NCBI GenBank assembly: GCA_038521625.1
Contig: JBCBKP010000008.1
Location: 30,372-94,371, forward strand
DNA length: 64,000 nucleotides
Direction: 5' to 3'
Source of the DNA: JBCBKP01 sp038521625
GTDB taxonomy: Bacteria > Planctomycetota > Phycisphaerae > Phycisphaerales > UBA1924
Part shown: one piece after another, positions 59,277-64,000 of the stretch
Position numbering within the stretch: the first letter of the stretch is position 1
How the letters are laid out: every line of letters begins with the position of its first letter
The notes under the pieces: generated by a model
Databases searched by the model: none
What the model was told of the DNA's origin: nothing
Seen by the model: only the letters and a program-made list of their open reading frames with translations
Position numbers and translations under genes: made by a program

Positions 59277-60665
59277 TCAAATCGCCGGGCATCCGATGAA
59301 GAATCGGTTCACGAACTCCGCCACGTCCGCCTGGCTCACCACGTCCGCCGGCGCCGCCAACCGCGCGACGTACCGGTCGTTCTCAAAGAACCGGCTCACG
59401 AAATCAGCCACGTCAGCCTGACTGATCACGCCGAACGGGAACGCGTAGTCCACGTCGCTGCACGGGAACCGCACGGCGCTCGTGTACGTGCCCTGATCAT
59501 CGTTTACGAGCGTCGCCGCGAACACGACCGTGTCGTCCAGGTCGATCGACCCGCCGTCACCGACCGAGGCGCGATCGACCATCCCGCCGTCGAGGAGATC
59601 GCCCTCCTCGATGACCTTGACCACACGCCCGTCTCTGGCCACGTAGACCCCTCTCCGGAAGCTCGCGTCGTTCGAATCGAACAGCACCGTGCCGCCGCGG
59701 ATGGAGATGTCGAAGATGCTGTTCAGGATCCTCGACGAGCCGTACGGCCGGTCGCCCGTCTCGGCGACGACCTCAAACTCGTCTGTCGCGTTGTCATAGA
59801 CCATCGCGAGGTCGATCGACTCGCGCGGGCCAACCTCGACGTCGGCCTCGAACGCGGCGAGGTCGCCGTCGATCGAGGTCCCCCCGAGAAAGCGGTAGGC
59901 GCCACGCCCACCCGGCGCGGCCTCACCCTGCCGGGCGAGGAGTCGCAGACCGAGGCCGTCGTCGAAGTCGGCGAAGAGCGCGGCGTCGTCCTGTGCCTCG
60001 CCCTCGAAGATCATCCTTCCGTCGCGGATGAACGGCCGGCCGAGAGACTGAAGCGTGTCCCCTCCGAGCTGCGGGATCGGCACCGCGGACTCCATGACCG
60101 CTGTGAGCTGGCCCGGCTGGTTCGCGTCCACCAGATAGATGCCGTCACGCCCAAGCGGTGTGTCGCTGGCCCCGATGATCGTCAGGTCGCCGCTCGTGTT
60201 CAGCGTCGAGACGGAGGCGATCGTCCGACCGGACGTGGCCACCACGGGCGACGAGAGATCCAGGATCGTCTCCAGAGCACCGCCGCCGGCCGGCGCCGCG
60301 AACAGGCCCGTGGGGCCGTTGGCATTAAACGCAACCCGCCCGTCGTCCACCGAAACGTCGCCGAACGACGTGAAGACCGTCCCGTTCGGAGCGGTCATCC
60401 CCGTGACCGCCAGACGCGTCAGAACGCCGCCCGACGACGCGTAGATCGCCTCGAGCCTCTCGCCGTTGAACGCCGCCGTGGCCCCGAACGCGGCCACACC
60501 ATCGGAGATGTCGCCGTCGCCCGAGCCGAATCTGTCTAAGAGCCATCCCGCCGGGAACCCCGGCGCCTGCTCGCCCGTCTTGGCGATCCTGGTGAACTGC
60601 TGCTGGGCGGTCGCCGAACCCGCGACGAGCGCGAGCGCGATGGCGGACAGTCTCGGGCGTGTCAT
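59277..60665 (-). CDS. Secreted protein with GC-type dockerin-like C-terminus
   Basis: A 462-residue protein: signal peptide (AIALALVAGSATAQ), then a beta-rich domain containing repeated phrases such as SVDDGRVAFNANG, FIRDGRMIFEG, SIDGDLAAFEADV and SIRGGTVLFDS, like DUF-type propeller blades. The final 55 residues have two copies of the pattern PFG/PADxxSQADVxxFVxRFF and end GCPAI. It is probably exported and held at the envelope by that domain. A GAGGAA ribosome site precedes the ATG. The ligand is unknown. Confidence 0.78.
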   Translation of the reverse strand: MTRPRLSAIALALVAGSATAQQQFTRIAKTGEQAPGFPAGWLLDRFGSGDGDISDGVAAFGATAAFNGERLEAIYASSGGVLTRLAVTGMTAPNGTVFTSFGDVSVDDGRVAFNANGPTGLFAAPAGGGALETILDLSSPVVATSGRTIASVSTLNTSGDLTIIGASDTPLGRDGIYLVDANQPGQLTAVMESAVPIPQLGGDTLQSLGRPFIRDGRMIFEGEAQDDAALFADFDDGLGLRLLARQGEAAPGGRGAYRFLGGTSIDGDLAAFEADVEVGPRESIDLAMVYDNATDEFEVVAETGDRPYGSSRILNSIFDISIRGGTVLFDSNDASFRRGVYVARDGRVVKVIEEGDLLDGGMVDRASVGDGGSIDLDDTVVFAATLVNDDQGTYTSAVRFPCSDVDYAFPFGVISQADVADFVSRFFENDRYVARLAAPADVVSQADVAEFVNRFFIGCPAI

Positions 60666-60778
60666 GGCTGTTCCTCGGTTCCTGACAAGTGATGTCGTGT
60701 CGTCGGGGCATCGCCGCCCCGCGCACCCATCAGCCGCGAACCCCCTTCCGAACCCGACAGGAGATCACACGCCAAAGC

Positions 60779-60813
60779 CAAAAAAGCGACCGGCCCGGGC
60801 GAACCCGGGCCGG
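60779..60813 (-). terminator. Rho-independent terminator after the solitary dockerin-like gene
   Basis: On the minus strand CCGGCCCGGG and CCCGGGCCGG form a perfect ten-pair stem around a TTCG tetraloop, followed by TCGCTTTTTTGG. It lies 53 bases after the stop of the solitary dockerin-like gene. Confidence 0.75.
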
Positions 60814-60866
60814 CGCTGCGCCCGCGGGCGCAGGGTGTGTGCGATCAGTGCACGTCATCCGTGCAA

Positions 60867-61175
60867 TCAGTCAGCGCGCTTCATACGCCAGAGCCGCTCG
60901 AAGGCCTGAGAATCCGCCTCGTCCACCTCGTCGTACGGCCACGCCATCGACGCGGCCGTGGGACCGCCGGCGACGTACGAATCAACGAAGACCTCGGTAT
61001 CGGCCTCGTCGATCACGCCGAACGGCTCGGCCAGGTCGACGACGCTGAAGACGCCCGGCGACTGCTCGCTCTCGGCGTCGAAGTAGGGGGCCGCCGCGAT
61101 GCCCGCGACCGCCAGCCCCGCCGCGAGGGCGAGGGCGGGCAGCCGGAGCCCGTTCTTTCTCATCTTCCGTGCCAT
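60867..61175 (-). CDS. Small secreted protein consisting of a dockerin-like domain only
   Basis: A 102-residue protein: basic signal peptide (LPALALAAGLAVAGIAAAP) and then the paired pattern VVDLAEPFGVIDEADTEVFVDSYV ... PYDEVDEADSQAFERLW in shortened form. It lacks the Cys before the first repeat and the Gly-Cys-Pro end found in the larger proteins. It may be a free domain, an adaptor, or a decayed family copy. It sits between two other genes of this family and is probably transcribed separately with a terminator at each end. Confidence 0.65.
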   Translation of the reverse strand: MARKMRKNGLRLPALALAAGLAVAGIAAAPYFDAESEQSPGVFSVVDLAEPFGVIDEADTEVFVDSYVAGGPTAASMAWPYDEVDEADSQAFERLWRMKRAD

Positions 61176-61289
61176 GGTTTCGCTCCTTGCGGTCGGTGTC
61201 GTGCGCCCGCCATGAGCGGCGGGTCTGGTCGTGTCACCGCTTCAGCCGCGATCCATCCCGCCGCCCCGACATCCCGATCCAAAGCAGTT

Positions 61290-61325
61290 CCAAAAAGACA
61301 ACCGGCCCGGGGGTTCCCGGACCGG
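61290..61325 (-). terminator. Rho-independent terminator after glycine-rich dockerin-like gene
   Basis: On the minus strand CCGGTCCGGG and CCCGGGCCGG pair (ten pairs including one U-G), followed by TTGTCTTTTT. It is nearly the same sequence as the terminators at 60779 and 63705. Confidence 0.7.
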
Positions 61326-61354
61326 CCGTGGGAATGAGAATGGTGTCGCCGGCC

Positions 61355-61505
61355 TCAGTTCGGGCAGCCCGCCTGGAACAGGCGGACGAATTCGTTGACG
61401 TCCGCGTTGCTGATCACGTCGTACGGCGCCGCCATCGAGGCGACCCGCGGGTCCTGAGCGAAGAACGCGTTCACGAAGGCCGTCACGTCCGTCTGGCTCA
61501 TCACG
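61355..61505. repeat. Copy A of repeated dockerin-like coding end
   Basis: The 3' 150 bases of the glycine-rich gene match the 3' end of the next upstream gene (63772-63922) at roughly 85-90 percent by eye, far more than other family members. A recent duplication or gene conversion is likely. Confidence 0.7.
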
Positions 61506-63592
61506 CCGAGCGGGGCCGCCAGGTCCGCCGCCGAGCACGCCTGCGGCGGCGGGCCGACCTGGAACCGGAAGAAGCGGGCATCCTCCGGCGCGAGCGTGCC
61601 GGAGAGATCGACGCCGTTCTGTCCGTTGCCGATCGAGCCGGCGATCGTGCCGCCGGTCCCGGGCCCGCCGTAGGTGAGGACCGAGAAATTCCAGGAGACA
61701 TAGGCAGGCCACCCCGCGACCGCGGCGTAGTACGTGCCCGGCTCGAGCGTGGTCAGGATCTGGCTTTGCGCCGTCCCGTTCGAGTCGTCGTTGAGCTGGA
61801 TCAACTCGCCGTTCGCACGCAGCAGCGTCAGCACGGTGTCAAAGCTGCTGCCCGTGGTATTGACATCGATCGAACCAGCGGTCGCGGCGACGCCGAGATC
61901 CGTGATCTGTGACGCGGTCGGACCTGCGACATCGAAGCGGTAGAACTTGTACTCGTCGGGGGCGAGGCTCCCGGAGAAGCTCTGGCTGCCGACCGAGCCG
62001 ACGTAGCTGCCGCTATCGCCCACCAGGGCACTGTCCCGGACGGTGAAGAAGCCATCCGGCACGTTGCGGTAGCCCGTGACCATCAGCCAGTAGCGACCCC
62101 CATCCAGATCCCGCGTGATCCGGCTGTCGCGGTTGCCCGCGCCATCGTCGTCCCACGCCAGCAGATTCCCCGAGTCGTCGTAGAGCCCGGTCACGGTGTC
62201 AAACAGTGAGCCAGCCGTCGTGGCGACGGTGTTGCCGAGCAGGCCGACGGTGCCGAGGTCACCGAAGCTCGTCGGACGCTCGCCGATGCGGAACCGGTAC
62301 CACACGCTCCCGCCAGTCGGGACGTCTCCGCTCCGGCTCACGCCGTTGATGTTGATCGAGAACGGACCGCCCGCGACCTGGTTGGTCCCGACACGGAAGT
62401 TCTCCTGCGGTGAGTTCACGAAGTGCGCGACCACGACCCAGTAGTCGCCCGGCTCGAGCGACATATCGATGAGGCTCGAGAGCGAGCCCGGCTCGTCATC
62501 ATTGAAGCCGATCAGCTTGCCACGCTCGTCGTAGAGCCCGATGACGGTGTCGAGCACCGAGCCGCGGGTGTCGATCTGGATCTGGCCGTTCAGGCCGACC
62601 GCGCCGACATTGATCGCGCTGCCGGGAGGAGTGGGAACGAAGGTGAACTCGTACGAGCCGATGCCGTTGTCGCTGCCCTGCAGGATCTCGGCGTTCCCGG
62701 TGCCGTAGCTGGTGTCGAAGTAGGAGCCGCCGCCGCCGCCGTCCCAGCCGTTGGCGCCGCCGCCGCCGCCGCCCCAGCCGCCGCCGCCACCGGCGGCGCT
62801 GTACGTCGAGCCACCGGTCCCGCCGGCACCGCCGCCGCCGCAGCCCCAGCCGCCCTCACCATGGCTGCCGTCTCGGCCTCCCCGGCCGCCGGCCGGGAAG
62901 CCCCTCCGGCCGTTGGACCCGGCACTATCCGGCGAGACGCCGTCGCTGTAGAACCCACCGCCGCCACCGGAAACCGACGATTCGAGTCCTCGGTTGACTC
63001 TTGTTCCGGGGAAGCCACCTTGGCCGGGGGCGCCGCCGTCACCAGGTTTTCCGAAATTGCCGGTGTTGCCTCGGTTGCCGGCTGGGAAGAGCGATGCGGG
63101 GAACGCGGGGTAGCTGCGGGTGAAGCCGCGGTACGCTCCGCCGCCGGCACCGGCCACCGCGAGCGGCACCCAGTCGTCGCCGACACCGTCGGCCTCGTAC
63201 AGCACGCCGCTGCCGCCGCCGCCGCCGCCGCCACCGCCATCACCGTCCTTGCGCTTCTTGTAGCCCTCTTGTCCGATGATGAACCGGAGCCGGCCGCCGG
63301 GGCGGAGCTCGCCGGGCCGATCGCCGACGGTCACATTGAGCGTGACCGTGGCGCCCTGGCCGCCCTGCGTCGTGCCCTGGCCGTAGTCGGCGTCGCCGCC
63401 GTCGCCGCCCTGGACCTTCAGCCTGATCGTTGCGCCGGGATTGTCCGGGATCGTGAAGTCCTGCGTCTGATGGCCGATGTACGCGAGGTTCTGGACCCCG
63501 CTGGTGTTCATCTGGGACTGCCCGGAGGCCATCCCCGCCGCGAGGGCGACGACGGTCGCCCCCAGTCCTGCCGTTGCCGTGTGCCGTGCCAT
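61355..63592 (-). CDS. Secreted glycine-rich protein with PPC-like repeats and GC-type dockerin-like C-terminus
   Basis: A 745-residue protein: signal peptide (TVVALAAGMASGQ), then about 300 residues with long glycine runs (GGGGGGGGG, GGGGGWGGGGG) that resemble the glycine-rich domain of ALK/LTK-type proteins. Three repeats of about 115-130 residues follow. Each has GSxxDTVxxLYD/LLR, then a DD or ND pair and LEPGxY-type stretch, as in prepeptidase C-terminal domains. The last 55 residues are the paired dockerin-like pattern with ACSAADLAAPLGVMSQTDV and GCPN. It is probably exposed at the surface; its binding partner is unknown. Confidence 0.82.
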   Translation of the reverse strand: MARHTATAGLGATVVALAAGMASGQSQMNTSGVQNLAYIGHQTQDFTIPDNPGATIRLKVQGGDGGDADYGQGTTQGGQGATVTLNVTVGDRPGELRPGGRLRFIIGQEGYKKRKDGDGGGGGGGGGSGVLYEADGVGDDWVPLAVAGAGGGAYRGFTRSYPAFPASLFPAGNRGNTGNFGKPGDGGAPGQGGFPGTRVNRGLESSVSGGGGGFYSDGVSPDSAGSNGRRGFPAGGRGGRDGSHGEGGWGCGGGGAGGTGGSTYSAAGGGGGWGGGGGGANGWDGGGGGSYFDTSYGTGNAEILQGSDNGIGSYEFTFVPTPPGSAINVGAVGLNGQIQIDTRGSVLDTVIGLYDERGKLIGFNDDEPGSLSSLIDMSLEPGDYWVVVAHFVNSPQENFRVGTNQVAGGPFSININGVSRSGDVPTGGSVWYRFRIGERPTSFGDLGTVGLLGNTVATTAGSLFDTVTGLYDDSGNLLAWDDDGAGNRDSRITRDLDGGRYWLMVTGYRNVPDGFFTVRDSALVGDSGSYVGSVGSQSFSGSLAPDEYKFYRFDVAGPTASQITDLGVAATAGSIDVNTTGSSFDTVLTLLRANGELIQLNDDSNGTAQSQILTTLEPGTYYAAVAGWPAYVSWNFSVLTYGGPGTGGTIAGSIGNGQNGVDLSGTLAPEDARFFRFQVGPPPQACSAADLAAPLGVMSQTDVTAFVNAFFAQDPRVASMAAPYDVISNADVNEFVRLFQAGCPN

Positions 63593-63704
63593 GCCCGAGC
63601 TCCTTACTGGGTCGCTGGCGCCCGCTAGGCGGGCGGTTGTGGTCGTGTCGGGGCTTCAGCCGCGGTCCGTCGGGCCCCCCCGACAGGGAATCGCGGCATC
63701 GGGA

Positions 63705-63736
63705 TCAAAAACACGACAGGCCCGGGGTTGCCCGGG
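63705..63736 (-). terminator. Rho-independent terminator after the last, truncated gene
   Basis: On the minus strand GGCCCGGG and CCCGGGCC pair around a short loop, followed by TGTCGTGTTTTTGA. It resembles the two terminators at 60779 and 61290. Confidence 0.65.
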
Positions 63737-63771
63737 CCGGCCGTGGGGGGATGAGAATGCTCTCACGGGGC

Positions 63772-63922
63772 TCAGTTGGGGCAGCCGGCCTGGAAGAGGC
63801 GGACGAACTCGTTCACGTCCGCGTTGCTGATCACGTCGTAGGGCTCCGCCATCGAGGCCACCCGCGGGTCGTTCGCGAAGAACGCGTCGACGAAGGCCGT
63901 CACGTCCGTCTGGCTCAGCACG
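63772..63922. repeat. Copy B of repeated dockerin-like coding end
   Basis: This is the partner of 61355-61505; the encoded ends differ at only a few residues (NADVNEFVRLFQAGCPN is identical). Confidence 0.7.
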
Positions 63923-64000
63923 TCGTAGGGCAGCGCCAGGTCAGCTCCGTTGCACGGCATCGGCGGGGGCGGCGGCGCGCTGATCTCGAACTTGAAGTAC
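63772..64000 (-). CDS. Secreted dockerin-like protein, truncated by window end
   Basis: Only the last 75 residues are in the window: YFKFEISAPPPPPMPCNG, then the paired pattern LALPYDVLSQTDVTAFVDAFF and EPYDVISNADVNEFVRLFQAGCPN. The frame is open past base 64000, so the ATG near 63960 is internal. The tail is nearly identical to that of the glycine-rich gene downstream of it on this strand, including the aromatic FxF before a proline run. The two are probably tandem paralogs. Confidence 0.8.
   Translation of the reverse strand, partial: YFKFEISAPPPPPMPCNGADLALPYDVLSQTDVTAFVDAFFANDPRVASMAEPYDVISNADVNEFVRLFQAGCPN

Noticed and set aside
62423..63628. Plus-strand open frame over the glycine-rich gene
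   Set aside because: Poly-Gly codons read on the other strand give Ala/Pro runs; it has no ribosome site and the minus strand has a signal peptide, repeats and a family-specific end.

Overview
The window looks like a chromosome segment from a planctomycete of the class Phycisphaerae, probably the Phycisphaerales. It has high GC and strong third-position G/C bias. Genes are densely packed, often with 4-base stop/start overlaps. Zinc-ribbon membrane proteins, ECF sigma factors paired with anti-sigma-like or kinase genes, and a run of secreted proteins ending in the paired 'GC-type dockerin-like' domain fit this lineage. No rRNA, tRNA, CRISPR array, insertion sequence or phage block is visible, so this appears to be core genome with lineage-specific envelope genes. 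The taxonomic call rests on protein style only.

Layout. 1-5.0 kb: tail of a fused FAD/Fe-S oxidoreductase, a small membrane protein, a CDGSH protein, a MoxR ATPase, a zinc-ribbon membrane protein and a small zincin. 5.0-6.4 kb: frr and pyrH. 6.6-16.6 kb: an unbroken eight-gene operon encoding a vWA protein, an ExbB/ExbD/ExbD motor, large periplasmic partners and a secreted zinc-ribbon protein. 16.6-21.0 kb: a tRNA-binding protein and two divergent ECF sigma modules. 21.1-28.9 kb: rpmI-rplT, an M50 protease, an agmatinase, a degenerate phosphoglycerate-mutase relative, a POT transporter, a BtpA-family protein and an unknown protein. A 34-codon mini-gene with its own promoter and terminator sits near 29.0 kb. 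29.2-35.6 kb: a serine hydrolase and HrpA. 35.7-43.5 kb: a LacI regulator, then argR-argC-argB-argF-argG-argH and a GNAT likely to be N-acetylglutamate synthase. 43.5-50.7 kb: small unknown secreted and cytosolic proteins, a beta-propeller protein, msrB and an ECF sigma-Ser/Thr kinase pair. 50.7-59.3 kb: def-fmt-zincin, a TPR protein, kdsB, pyrG, two unknowns and panC. 59.3-64 kb: four secreted proteins carrying the dockerin-like domain, the last cut by the window end.

How the genes work together. The arg cluster supplies six pathway steps under an ArgR whose promoter carries ARG-like half-sites; argJ and argD are not here. def and fmt handle formyl-methionine at the start of proteins. frr, rpmI, rplT and the tRNA-binding protein serve translation. 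pyrH and pyrG serve pyrimidine nucleotides. The 10-kb ExbB/ExbD operon is the best candidate for an undescribed system: a proton-driven envelope motor with no TonB, TolA, TolB or Pal in the operon.

A second window-wide pattern concerns start sites. Nine genes that begin transcription units have a TANNNT -10-like hexamer 5 to 8 bases before the start codon and no Shine-Dalgarno in that gap. This is the usual signature of leaderless mRNAs. Other units carry the hexamer about 25-45 bases upstream, with a Shine-Dalgarno.
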